5,135 nt of DNA. Origin: an uncultured Oscillospiraceae bacterium. Its GTDB lineage: Bacteria; Bacillota; Clostridia; Oscillospirales; Oscillospiraceae. Numbering within the stretch: the stretch's first letter is position 1; each line of letters starts with the position of its first letter. The stretch lies in NCBI GenBank assembly GCA_900752285.1, contig CAADUW010000197.1, positions 1-5,135 of the forward strand. Reading direction: 5' to 3'. Positions 1-5,135 of this stretch are shown here, piece after piece. The translations under genes and the position numbers were made by a program. The notes under the pieces are model-generated. The model did not search any database. It was not told where the DNA came from and saw only the letters and a list, made by a program, of their open reading frames with translations.

Positions 1-50
1 AGCCTCCTCAGTCACGGCTTCGCCGCGCCGGCTCTCCCAAAGGGAGAGCC
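1..50 (+). repeat. Dispersed hairpin-forming intergenic repeat, copy 1
   Basis: This copy matches the reverse complement of 5052-5101 at 44 of 50 positions, with the first 20 identical. It contains two hairpins. One is a 6-position stem, 13-18 with 22-27, loop TTC, with an A/C mismatch at 14/26. The other is a perfect 9-bp stem, 30-38 with 42-50, loop AAA. Weaker similarity to the other copy continues to about 63 (AGGGGA, CTG, GC and ACC blocks). The left end touches the window edge, so the true boundary and any target duplication cannot be seen. From memory, repeats with this core (CTCAGTCACGGCTT..GCC) are common between genes in Oscillospiraceae and Faecalibacterium relatives; this is unverified. 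No protein is encoded, so a MITE- or REP-like element or a transcribed structured RNA are both possible. Confidence 0.8.
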
Positions 51-114
51 AGGGGAGCTGCGCTCTGATAACCGGTTGTCGGGCGGGATTCTTTGGGATG
101 GCAGAAAATGTGGA

Positions 115-139
115 AATATTCCGGATTTTTCCTGAAAAA
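115..139 (+). promoter_or_regulatory. Possible UP element upstream of the rimP operon promoter
   Basis: A/T tracts lie just upstream of the -35 box: AAATATT at 114-120, TTTTT at 126-130 and AAAAA at 135-139. With a start near 179 these fall at about -65 to -40. The A-tract sits where the alpha-subunit C-terminal domain of RNA polymerase binds a proximal UP subsite. The T5 and A5 tracts could also form a weak hairpin with loop CCTG. The surroundings are otherwise GC-rich, so the tracts stand out, but function is inferred only from position and composition. Confidence 0.4.
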
Positions 140-143
140 GGGG

Positions 144-172
144 TTGCAAAACCGTGGGGACAGTGGTATAAT
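144..172 (+). promoter_or_regulatory. Sigma-A promoter of the rimP-nusA-ylxR-ylxQ-infB operon
   Basis: The -35 box is TTGCAA at 144-149 (4 of 6 consensus bases) and the -10 box is TATAAT at 167-172 (6 of 6). The spacer is the ideal 17 bases. A TG at 164-165, one base before the -10, makes it an extended -10 promoter. The start should lie about 7 bases downstream, near 178-181. It is the only strong promoter seen, it points toward rimP, and the tight gene packing downstream suggests it serves the whole operon. The start itself is inferred. Confidence 0.88.
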
Positions 173-197
173 ACCAACGTAAGTTGTATGAAGAGTC

Positions 198-225
198 AAA
201 GAGAGGGGCGCGCCCCTCTCTTTTT
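198..225 (+). terminator. Intrinsic terminator in the operon leader (putative NusA-responsive attenuator)
   Basis: Positions 198-223 are a perfect 26-base palindrome. As RNA it gives an 11-bp stem, 198-208 with 213-223, and a CGCG loop. It runs into TTTTT (221-225), then C and TT. It begins only about 20 bases after the predicted start and lies 40 bases before the rimP start codon, so it should stop much of the transcription from this promoter and yield an RNA of roughly 45-50 bases. In B. subtilis the nusA operon is known to be controlled by NusA-stimulated termination in its 5' UTR without an antiterminator. The interrupted distal U-tract seen here is a feature associated with NusA dependence. 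Structure is seen; regulation is inferred. On the minus strand it has only a TTT tail, so it should work mainly on the plus strand. Confidence 0.8.
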
Positions 226-239
226 CTTGAACTTTTTGC

Positions 240-254
240 CCGGCGCGCGGCCGG
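240..254 (+). promoter_or_regulatory. GC hairpin overlapping the rimP Shine-Dalgarno sequence
   Basis: CCGGC at 240-244 can pair with GCCGG at 250-254 around a GCGCG loop. The right arm takes the first two bases of the GGAGGAG ribosome binding site (253-259), so folding could lower rimP initiation. The loop side, GGCGCGC at 242-248, is also fully complementary to GCGCGCC at 208-214 in the upstream terminator, which gives an alternative 7-bp pairing. Such short GC pairings arise easily in GC-rich DNA. Confidence 0.35.
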
Positions 255-259
255 AGGAG
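253..259 (+). promoter_or_regulatory. rimP ribosome binding site
   Basis: GGAGGAG lies 5 bases before ATG 265 (7 from the end of GGAGG). This selects ATG 265 over the in-frame ATG at 274, which would be 16 bases from GGAGG. It also rules out the upstream TTG at 184, which lies ahead of the leader terminator and has no such site. Confidence 0.85.
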
Positions 260-264
260 AAAGG

Positions 265-726
265 ATGTGCGCAATGAAGGTTACCGATCAGGTGGCGGCG
301 CTGGCCCGGCCTGTGGTGGAGGCCCGGGGGTGCTCCCTGTGGGACGTGGAATACGTCCGGGAAGGCTCCGATTATTTTCTGCGGGTCTACATCGATAAGG
401 ACGGCGGCGTGGATATTGACGACTGCGAGGCGGTGTCCCGGGCCATGGATCCCATTCTGGATGAGGCCGACCCCATTTCCGGCTCCTACCACTTCGAGGT
501 CTGCTCGGCGGGACTGGAGCGGGCGCTGAAGCGTCCCGGGGATTTCGAGAGATTTCTCGGCAGCCCCGTTACCGTCAAGCTCTACCGGCCCTATAACGGG
601 CTGAAGGAGCTGCCCTGCACCCTCACCGGCTACGAGGACGGGCGGGTCACCGTGGAGATGAACAAACAGACCGTTACCTTTGAAAAATCCCAGGTCGCGC
701 TGGTGCGGCTGCGGGTGGAATTCTGA
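265..726 (+). CDS. rimP: Ribosome maturation factor RimP
   Basis: The 153-residue product has the usual RimP length. RimP is a cytoplasmic protein that binds the 30S subunit and helps its maturation; it is not a stable ribosome component. The N-terminal alpha/beta domain (about 5-98) carries the family pattern LWDVEYVREGSDYFLRVYID at 25-44, then GGVDIDDCEAVSRAMDPILD and DPISGSYHFEV. The family motif usually read as SSPGLDRPL is here CSAGLERAL (80-88), which keeps GL and R; I think this is a clade variant, not a defect. An SH3-like C-terminal domain follows (about 100-153). It is the first gene of the operon, directly after the leader terminator. Its stop is followed 1 base later by the nusA Shine-Dalgarno sequence, as expected for co-translated genes. 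Older names for the family are YhbC (E. coli) and YlxS (B. subtilis). Confidence 0.97.
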   Translation: MCAMKVTDQVAALARPVVEARGCSLWDVEYVREGSDYFLRVYIDKDGGVDIDDCEAVSRAMDPILDEADPISGSYHFEVCSAGLERALKRPGDFERFLGSPVTVKLYRPYNGLKELPCTLTGYEDGRVTVEMNKQTVTFEKSQVALVRLRVEF

Positions 727-727
727 C

Positions 728-733
728 AGGAGG
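728..733 (+). promoter_or_regulatory. nusA ribosome binding site, spacing decides between two ATGs
   Basis: AGGAGG ends 1 base before ATG 735 and 13 bases before ATG 747. The first spacing is too short for normal initiation and the second is somewhat long but workable, so 747 is preferred. The site begins 1 base after the rimP stop codon (724-726), so ribosomes finishing rimP end on it. Confidence 0.7.
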
Positions 734-746
734 AATGAACAACATC

Positions 747-1862
747 ATGGCCAGAAATACCAGAAGTAAGAAACAGACAGAGGCCCCGAAGGTGGACATC
801 GGCGCGGAGATCTTCGCCAGCCTGCGGGATCTGGAGAAGGTCAAGGGCATTCCCGTTGACTATATGGTGGAGCGGCTGAAGCAGGCGCTCACCAATGCCT
901 ACCGGAAGGACCGGGAGGATCACAAGGACGTGCCCGCGGACAACGTGGTGGTGGATCTTGACGAGCATGGGCTGTCCATGCACCTGATCAAGACCGCCGT
1001 GGAGGAGCCGGAGGATATTGCGCTGGAGATCCAGATCGACGCCGCCCGGCGCTATAACCCCAACGTGCAGGTGGGCGACCCGGTGAATATCCCCGTGGAC
1101 ATCGCCAAGTTCGGCCGGATCGCCGCCCAGACCGCCAAGCAGGTGGTCATTCAGGGCATCCGGGAAGCCGAGCGGGGCGTCATGTACGAAGCCTACTCCA
1201 ACAAGTCTCAGGAGCTGCTGACCGCTACCGTGTCCCGGATCGATCCCCTCACCGGCGACGTGTTCGTGAAGATCGGACAGGGCGGCGACGCCACCGAGGC
1301 GGTGCTGCGCAGCAGCGAGCAGATCCCCGGCGAGAGCTACGCCCCCGGCGAAATGATCCGGGTCTACGTGCTGGAGGTGCATAAGGCGGGGCGGGGCCCG
1401 CAGGTTCAGGTCTCCCGGACCCATCCGAATCTGGTCCGGCGCCTGTTTGAGCTGGAGACTCCCGAAATTGCCGACGGGCAGGTGGAGATCCGCAACATCG
1501 CCCGGGAGGCCGGTTCCCGGTCCAAGATGGCGGTCCGTGCCACCATGGAGGGCGTGGACCCCGTGGGTGCCTGTGTGGGACCTCACGGCGACCGGGTCAA
1601 CGCGGTGGTGGACGCGCTCCACGGCGAGAAGATCGAGATCGTGGTGTGGAGCGAGGATCCCTGCGAGTACGTAAAGGCCGCCCTGAAGCCTGCCACTGCC
1701 GTCAGCGTCACGCTGGTGCCCGGACAGAAGGCCTGCTCCGTCATCGTCCCCGATGACCAGCTGAGCCTTGCCATCGGCAAGGAGGGTCAGAACGCCCGGC
1801 TTGCCGCCCGGCTCACCGGCTATAAGATCGACATCAAGCCCGCCTCTTCTCAGGCGGAGTAA
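747..1862 (+). CDS. nusA: Transcription termination/antitermination factor NusA
   Basis: The product has 371 residues from ATG 747, or 375 from ATG 735; 747 is chosen on Shine-Dalgarno spacing. NusA binds RNA polymerase near the RNA exit channel and enhances pausing and intrinsic termination. An N-terminal polymerase-binding domain spans about 17-145, with the family pattern IFASLRDLEKVKGIP then a YMVERLKQAL helix, after a basic tail of about 15 residues. The S1 domain is about 155-223. KH1 carries GVDPVGACVGPHGDRV (269-284) with its GxxG loop at 278-281, followed by HGEKIEIVVWSEDP. KH2 carries AIGKEGQNARLA (342-353), GxxG at 344-347, then LTGYKIDIK. The protein ends soon after KH2 and lacks the acidic repeats of the E. 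coli protein, as usual in Firmicutes. It is probably autoregulated through the leader terminator at 198-225. Confidence 0.97.
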   Translation: MARNTRSKKQTEAPKVDIGAEIFASLRDLEKVKGIPVDYMVERLKQALTNAYRKDREDHKDVPADNVVVDLDEHGLSMHLIKTAVEEPEDIALEIQIDAARRYNPNVQVGDPVNIPVDIAKFGRIAAQTAKQVVIQGIREAERGVMYEAYSNKSQELLTATVSRIDPLTGDVFVKIGQGGDATEAVLRSSEQIPGESYAPGEMIRVYVLEVHKAGRGPQVQVSRTHPNLVRRLFELETPEIADGQVEIRNIAREAGSRSKMAVRATMEGVDPVGACVGPHGDRVNAVVDALHGEKIEIVVWSEDPCEYVKAALKPATAVSVTLVPGQKACSVIVPDDQLSLAIGKEGQNARLAARLTGYKIDIKPASSQAE

Positions 1863-1886
1863 TTTCCGGATACAGGAGGGAACCAT

Positions 1887-2156
1887 ATGATCAAGAAAAT
1901 CCCTCAGCGGCAGTGCATGGGCTGCCGGGAACGGAAAAACAAGCGGGATATGATCCGGGTGGTGCGGGGCACCGACGGTACCGTCCATCTGGATTTCAGC
2001 GGCAAAGCCCCCGGCCGGGGCGCTTATGTGTGCCCGGATCCCGAGTGCCTGAAAAAAGCCATGAAGACCAACGCCCTGGGACGGGCGCTGGAAATGGAGA
2101 TCCCCCAGAGCGTGTATGACGCCCTCCTGAAGGAAATGGAGGCGTCCCATGGATAA
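1887..2156 (+). CDS. ylxR: YlxR/RnpM family RNA-binding protein, RNase P modulator
   Basis: This 89-residue protein of the YlxR (DUF448) family is full length. It opens with the family motif around C10-M-G-C13-R14, followed by basic residues and MIRVVR (22-27). The core GKAPGRGAYVC lies at 39-49, with C54 after it and the ALGRAL segment at 63-68. Four cysteines (10, 13, 49, 54) are in the usual places. In B. subtilis the orthologue was renamed RnpM after it was shown to bind RNase P RNA and modulate RNase P activity in vitro; that role is carried over by homology. AGGAGG at 1874-1879 lies 7 bases before the ATG. It follows nusA by 24 bases, and its last 8 bases overlap the start of ylxQ, suggesting coupled translation. 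Confidence 0.95.
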   Translation: MIKKIPQRQCMGCRERKNKRDMIRVVRGTDGTVHLDFSGKAPGRGAYVCPDPECLKKAMKTNALGRALEMEIPQSVYDALLKEMEASHG

Positions 2157-2562
2157 AGCGCTCAATTACCTGTCCCTTGCCCGGAAGGGTGGCATGGCGG
2201 AGCTGGGCGAGGAGCCCGCGGGGGCCGCGGCCCGGGCGGGAAAGGCGTACCTGATCCTGGTGGCGGAGGATGCCTCCGACCACACCTGGCGCAGAGCCCT
2301 GAGCTTTGCCGCCGGAACGGATCAGCAGTGCGTTCGTCTCCCCGCAACGAAGGACCGGATGGGCGAAGCCACGGGACGGCAGGAGCTGGCCATTGCGGCG
2401 ATCACAGACCCGAGCCTTGCCCTTGCCCTGCTGAAGGCGCTGCCGGAGCCGGAAAAATTCGGGCATCAGATGGGCGTCCTCACGGAAAAGGCCCGGAAGG
2501 CGCAGCAGCGCAGAGCCGAGGCAAAGGCCCATCGGAGGAACGTAAAAAGGGGAAAGAAGTAA
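2149..2562 (+). CDS. ylxQ: YlxQ, L7Ae-like K-turn RNA-binding protein
   Basis: The 137-residue product contains one L7Ae/L30e/S12e/Gadd45 domain (about 1-97). Its recognisable parts are LSLARKGG, LGEEPAG..ARAGKAYLILVAEDASD (19-44), and the VRLPATKDRMGEATGRQELAIAAITD stretch. Relatives bind kink-turn RNA, for example in rRNA; the exact role of YlxQ in the nusA-infB operon is not settled. The helix that usually carries a basic RNA-contact residue after the GEE turn has Ala at 26. A tail of about 40 residues (98-137) holds 13 Lys/Arg, longer than in the B. subtilis protein as I remember it, and may give general RNA affinity. The ATG lies inside the end of ylxR (8-base overlap), with GGAGG at 2138-2142 inside ylxR and 6 bases away, pointing to translational coupling. 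Confidence 0.92.
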   Translation: MDKALNYLSLARKGGMAELGEEPAGAAARAGKAYLILVAEDASDHTWRRALSFAAGTDQQCVRLPATKDRMGEATGRQELAIAAITDPSLALALLKALPEPEKFGHQMGVLTEKARKAQQRRAEAKAHRRNVKRGKK

Positions 2563-2572
2563 CCGATTCAGC

Positions 2573-2577
2573 GGAGG
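2573..2577 (+). promoter_or_regulatory. infB ribosome binding site, decides start
   Basis: GGAGG lies 3 bases before an in-frame GTG at 2581 and 12 bases before ATG 2590. ATG 2590 is preferred because the GTG is too close and the ATG gives the usual IF2 start, [13 protein letters not shown]. It sits in the 27-base gap after ylxQ. Confidence 0.65.
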
Positions 2578-2589
2578 TGCGTGTTTTAT

Positions 2590-4986
2590 ATGAGTAGTAT
2601 TGTGAAGTATCGTTTGAAAGAAGTGGCGTCGGACTTCGGCATGACCACGAAGGAGATCACCGATGTGGTGGCAAAGTTCTCCGACCGCCCCAAGTCCAAT
2701 GCCCAGGTCCTGACGGACACGGAGCTGAACGCCGTGTTTGACTACCTGACCCAGCAGCATCAGATCTCCTCGCTGGAGCAGGTGTTTGCCGCTCAGGCAA
2801 GCGCCGGAGCTGCCGCCGTGCCTGCGGAGAAGAAGCCCCAGCAGACCCGGGAGAATCCGCCGAAGCAGAATGCCCCGGCGGCTCAGCAGGGCCAGAAGCC
2901 CCAGCAGGGGAACCGTCCCCAGCGGCAGAATCAACCCCAGCAGGCGCAGCAGAACCAGCAGGCGGCCCAGCAGCCCGCAAAGCCCAAGGAGCCGGAACGG
3001 AAGCGGGAGCGCCGGGTGGTGGATACCTCCGCCGTGCAGGTCAACGCCAACCGGTTCAACGATGTGGACAATCTGGTCTCCGAAAAGGTGCAGAATTTCC
3101 AGGGCGGCAAGCAGCGTATCGGCGGCAAGAAGGGCCAGCAGCAGAATAAGAAGGACAACAAGTTCCGGGGCAGCAAGCAGCGGAACGAGGAGCAGGAGAA
3201 GCTCCGCCGCCTCCAGATGGAGGTGGCCCGGAAGGCTCCCCTCACCGTGAAGATCCCCGATGAGATCACCGTGGGCGAACTGGCTTCCCGGATGAAGAAA
3301 ACCGCCGGTGAGGTCATCAAGCTTCTGATGAAGAACGGCGTCATGGCGGGCATCAACCAGACCATTGACTTTGATACCGCCGAGTATGTGGCCACCGAAA
3401 TGGGCTGCAAGGTGGAGAAGGAAGTCACCGTCACCATCGAGGAGCAGATCATCGACGACCATGTGGATACCGCCGACGAGCTGACCACGAGAGGCCCCGT
3501 GGTGGTGGTCATGGGCCACGTTGACCACGGCAAGACCTCCCTGCTGGACGCCATCCGGCAGACCTCCGTCACCGCGGGCGAGGCCGGCGGCATTACCCAG
3601 CACATCGGCGCTTACACCGTGGATGTGAACGGCAGCCCCGTGACCTTCCTGGATACCCCGGGCCACGCCGCCTTTACCTCCATGCGTGCCCGCGGCGCCA
3701 TGTGCACTGATATCGCCGTGCTGGTGGTGGCCGCCGACGACGGCATCATGCCCCAGACCGTGGAGTCCATCAACCACGCCAAGGCGGCGAACATTCCCAT
3801 TATTGTTGCCATCAACAAGATGGATAAGCCCACCGCCAACCCGGACAAGATCAAGGAGCAGCTGACCAAGTACGATCTGATCCCCGAGGAGTGGGGCGGC
3901 GATACGGTGATCTGCCCCATTTCCGCCAAAACCGGCAAGGGCATCCCCGAGCTGCTGGAAATGATCACCCTGTCCGCCGAGGTGCTGGAGCTGAAGGCCA
4001 ACCCCAACCGCCGGGGCAAGGGTACCGTCATCGAGGCGCGGCTGGACAAGACCAGGGGCCCCATTGCGACCCTGCTGGTTCAGAACGGCACCCTGAAGCA
4101 GGGTGACATCATCATCGCGGGCACCGCCGTGGGCCGCGTCCGGGTCATGACCAACGACAAGGGCCGTACCGTCAAGACGGCGGGTCCCTCTCAGCCTGTG
4201 GAGATCACCGGCCTTGCGGACGTGCCCACTCCCGGCGACGAGTTCAACGTGGTCACCGACGAGCGGATGGCCCGGGAGCTGGTGGAGCAGCGCCGTCAGG
4301 CGGAGAAGGACGCCCGGGCCAAGCTTGCCCAGAAGGTGACGCTCGACAACCTGTTCGCCAAGATGCAGGAGGGCGAAATGAAGGAGCTGCCCCTGATCGT
4401 CAAGGCAGACGTGCAGGGCTCCGCCGAGGCGGTGAAGGCGTCCCTCGAGAAGATCTCCAACGAGGAGGTCCGGGTGCGGGTCATTCACGCGGGCGTCGGC
4501 GCCATCAACGAAAGCGACGTGCTGCTGGCCTCCACCTCCGGCGCCATCATCGTGGGCTTCAATGTCCGGGCCGACGCGGGCGCCCAGGCGTCCATTGCCC
4601 GGTCCAATGTGGACATCCGGTATTACCGGGTCATTTACGATGCCATCGACGAGATCGAGGCTGCCATGAAGGGGATGCTGGCGCCCAAGTTCGAGGAAGT
4701 GGTCATCGGCCACGCCGAGGTCCGCATGACCTACAAGGTCAGCGCCATCGGCACCATCGCCGGCTGCATGGTGAAGGACGGCAAGGTCACCCGGGACGCC
4801 AGCGTCCGGATCCTGCGGGACAACATCGTCATTCACGAGGGCGAGATCGGTTCCCTCCAGCGCTTCAAGGACGCCGTGAAGGAAGTCACCGCCGGTTACG
4901 AGTGCGGTATGAGCGTGGTCAAGTTCAACGATATCAGGGAAGGCGACATCTTCGAGTGCTTCGCCATGCAGGAAGTCAAACGGTAA
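2590..4986 (+). CDS. infB: Translation initiation factor IF-2
   Basis: The 798-residue product is a full-length IF2, the GTPase that brings fMet-tRNA to the 30S subunit and promotes subunit joining. An N-terminal IF2_N helical domain (about 5-54) is followed by a Q/P-rich linker (about 82-135) and a basic Gly/Lys/Gln stretch running into a charged helix (about 170-215). A second IF2_N domain follows (about 216-278). The G domain has all motifs: GHVDHGKT (309-316), AGGITQHIG (332-340), DTPGH with the catalytic His359 (355-359), NKMDK (409-413) and SAKTG (445-449). Beta-barrel domain II and domain III follow, then the C-terminal fMet-tRNA-binding domain with GYECGM (769-774) and FNDIREGD (779-786). 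GTG 2581 would add three residues. It is the last gene of the visible operon, and rbfA does not follow directly. Confidence 0.98.
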   Translation: MSSIVKYRLKEVASDFGMTTKEITDVVAKFSDRPKSNAQVLTDTELNAVFDYLTQQHQISSLEQVFAAQASAGAAAVPAEKKPQQTRENPPKQNAPAAQQGQKPQQGNRPQRQNQPQQAQQNQQAAQQPAKPKEPERKRERRVVDTSAVQVNANRFNDVDNLVSEKVQNFQGGKQRIGGKKGQQQNKKDNKFRGSKQRNEEQEKLRRLQMEVARKAPLTVKIPDEITVGELASRMKKTAGEVIKLLMKNGVMAGINQTIDFDTAEYVATEMGCKVEKEVTVTIEEQIIDDHVDTADELTTRGPVVVVMGHVDHGKTSLLDAIRQTSVTAGEAGGITQHIGAYTVDVNGSPVTFLDTPGHAAFTSMRARGAMCTDIAVLVVAADDGIMPQTVESINHAKAANIPIIVAINKMDKPTANPDKIKEQLTKYDLIPEEWGGDTVICPISAKTGKGIPELLEMITLSAEVLELKANPNRRGKGTVIEARLDKTRGPIATLLVQNGTLKQGDIIIAGTAVGRVRVMTNDKGRTVKTAGPSQPVEITGLADVPTPGDEFNVVTDERMARELVEQRRQAEKDARAKLAQKVTLDNLFAKMQEGEMKELPLIVKADVQGSAEAVKASLEKISNEEVRVRVIHAGVGAINESDVLLASTSGAIIVGFNVRADAGAQASIARSNVDIRYYRVIYDAIDEIEAAMKGMLAPKFEEVVIGHAEVRMTYKVSAIGTIAGCMVKDGKVTRDASVRILRDNIVIHEGEIGSLQRFKDAVKEVTAGYECGMSVVKFNDIREGDIFECFAMQEVKR

Positions 4987-5001
4987 AACGCCGTAAGCAT
5001 C

Positions 5002-5042
5002 GTGCCTGATCACCGCATTTATGAGCGGGGTAAGGAAGGCAC
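5002..5042 (+). terminator. Imperfect stem-loop after infB, possible weak terminator or 3'-end structure
   Basis: GTGCCT at 5002-5007 pairs with AGGCAC at 5037-5042, and CCGC at 5013-5016 pairs with GCGG at 5025-5028 inside it, with unpaired bases between. It lies 15 bases after the infB stop. No T-tract follows, so it is not a canonical intrinsic terminator. It could stabilise the 3' end of the transcript or work together with the repeat hairpins that follow. Confidence 0.35.
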
Positions 5043-5050
5043 AGTCCCCT

Positions 5051-5101
5051 CGGCTTCCCCTCTGGGGGAGCCGGCACGGCAAAGCCGTGACTGAGGAGGC
5101 T
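5051..5101 (-). repeat. Dispersed hairpin-forming intergenic repeat, copy 2 (inverted)
   Basis: The reverse complement of 5052-5101 matches 1-50 at 44 of 50 positions, including 20 identical bases at the AGCCTCCTCAG end. Read on the plus strand, the first hairpin pairs 5051-5060 with 5064-5073 (10 bp, one T-G wobble at 5056/5068, loop TCT). The second is a perfect 6-bp stem, 5075-5080 with 5084-5089, loop AAA. The T35-A45 pair of copy 1 is C-G here (5067/5057), a compensatory change that supports a conserved fold. Weaker similarity extends left to about 5038. It would be transcribed as the 3' UTR of infB if no terminator acts earlier. No protein is encoded. Confidence 0.82.
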
Positions 5102-5135
5102 TTCCCCAGCGCCGCGGGGGGACTCCCGCTCGCGC

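Noticed and set aside
184..264. N-terminal extension of rimP from TTG 184
   Set aside because: It would read through the terminator palindrome and the ribosome binding site, has no Shine-Dalgarno sequence, and adds 27 residues not found in RimP.
8..274. 88-codon minus-strand open frame over the leader and copy 1 of the repeat
   Set aside because: It crosses the operon promoter and terminator antisense, ends in repeat-derived sequence, and resembles no family. It is a by-product of the repeat and leader.
188..277. Possible 29-codon leader peptide starting at ATG 188 and ending over the rimP start
   Set aside because: There is no Shine-Dalgarno sequence. It begins about 9 bases from the predicted transcript start, and no run of regulatory codons is visible. 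The frame looks like chance across the terminator.
630..2165. 511-codon open frame on the minus strand opposite nusA and ylxR
   Set aside because: It has the same cause: it is in register with nusA and ylxR codons, has a His/Gly/Leu-rich composition, and shows no recognisable domain.
2581..2589. GTG 2581 as the infB start
   Set aside because: It lies only 3 bases from GGAGG, and the added residues (MFY) are not typical, whereas ATG 2590 gives the standard IF2 N-terminus.
3217..3219. Internal infB start at ATG 3217 giving a short IF2 isoform
   Set aside because: Short isoforms are known in other bacteria, but the nearest purine-rich site (3188-3198) is about 18 bases away, too far to support a start here.
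2786..3250. Arg/Ser/Pro-rich open frame overlapping the infB linker on the plus strand
   Set aside because: It is an out-of-frame reading of the CAG/CCG-rich linker, with no start signals and a composition set by the sense codons.
1996..5082. Very long open reading frame (1028 codons) on the minus strand opposite ylxQ and infB
   Set aside because: Its codons are in exact register with the sense codons of ylxQ and infB, so its stops would be sense TTA, CTA and TCA, which this GC-rich genome avoids. The translation is low-complexity His/Gly/Leu-rich with no domain, and the sense genes are certain.
5021..5135. Open frame from ATG 5021 to the window end as a partial downstream gene
   Set aside because: It has no ribosome binding site and starts inside a stem-loop. 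Its translation is the repeat itself (HGKAVTEEAF..) and does not resemble RbfA.

Overview
The window is a housekeeping segment from a GC-rich, low-GC-phylum-type (Firmicutes) bacterium. The gene order rimP-nusA-ylxR-ylxQ-infB, the short NusA without C-terminal acidic repeats, the IF2 N-terminus, the strong GGAGG ribosome binding sites and the structured intergenic repeats at both edges all point to a gut-type Clostridia of the Oscillospiraceae/Ruminococcaceae group. This assignment is inference from remembered family features, not from a search.

Layout. Positions 1 to about 63 hold one copy of a dispersed, hairpin-forming repeat. About 80 bases with nothing recognisable follow, then a near-consensus sigma-A promoter (144-172) with an extended -10 and an A/T-tract UP-like element. 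The predicted transcript starts near 179 and almost at once meets a perfect palindrome with a T-tract (198-225), an intrinsic terminator inside the operon's own leader. A GC hairpin that touches the rimP Shine-Dalgarno sequence comes next. Five co-directional genes follow with gaps of 27 bases or less or with an overlap: rimP (265-726), nusA (747-1862), ylxR/rnpM (1887-2156), ylxQ (2149-2562) and infB (2590-4986). After infB there are 149 bases without a credible gene. They contain an imperfect stem-loop (5002-5042) and an inverted second copy of the edge repeat (5051-5101). rbfA, the usual next gene, does not begin within the window.

How the genes work together. RimP matures the 30S subunit, NusA controls RNA polymerase pausing, termination and antitermination, YlxR/RnpM is an RNA-binding modulator of RNase P, YlxQ is an L7Ae-like K-turn RNA-binding protein, and IF2 loads initiator tRNA. 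The set couples transcription to ribosome assembly and translation start. The leader terminator upstream of nusA closely resembles the Bacillus subtilis arrangement in which NusA limits its own operon by stimulating termination in the 5' UTR.

I see no phage, defence, CRISPR, tRNA or rRNA element and no new protein system. The parts worth a second look are non-coding: the leader attenuator, the flanking inverted repeats with a compensatory base-pair change, and the missing rbfA junction.
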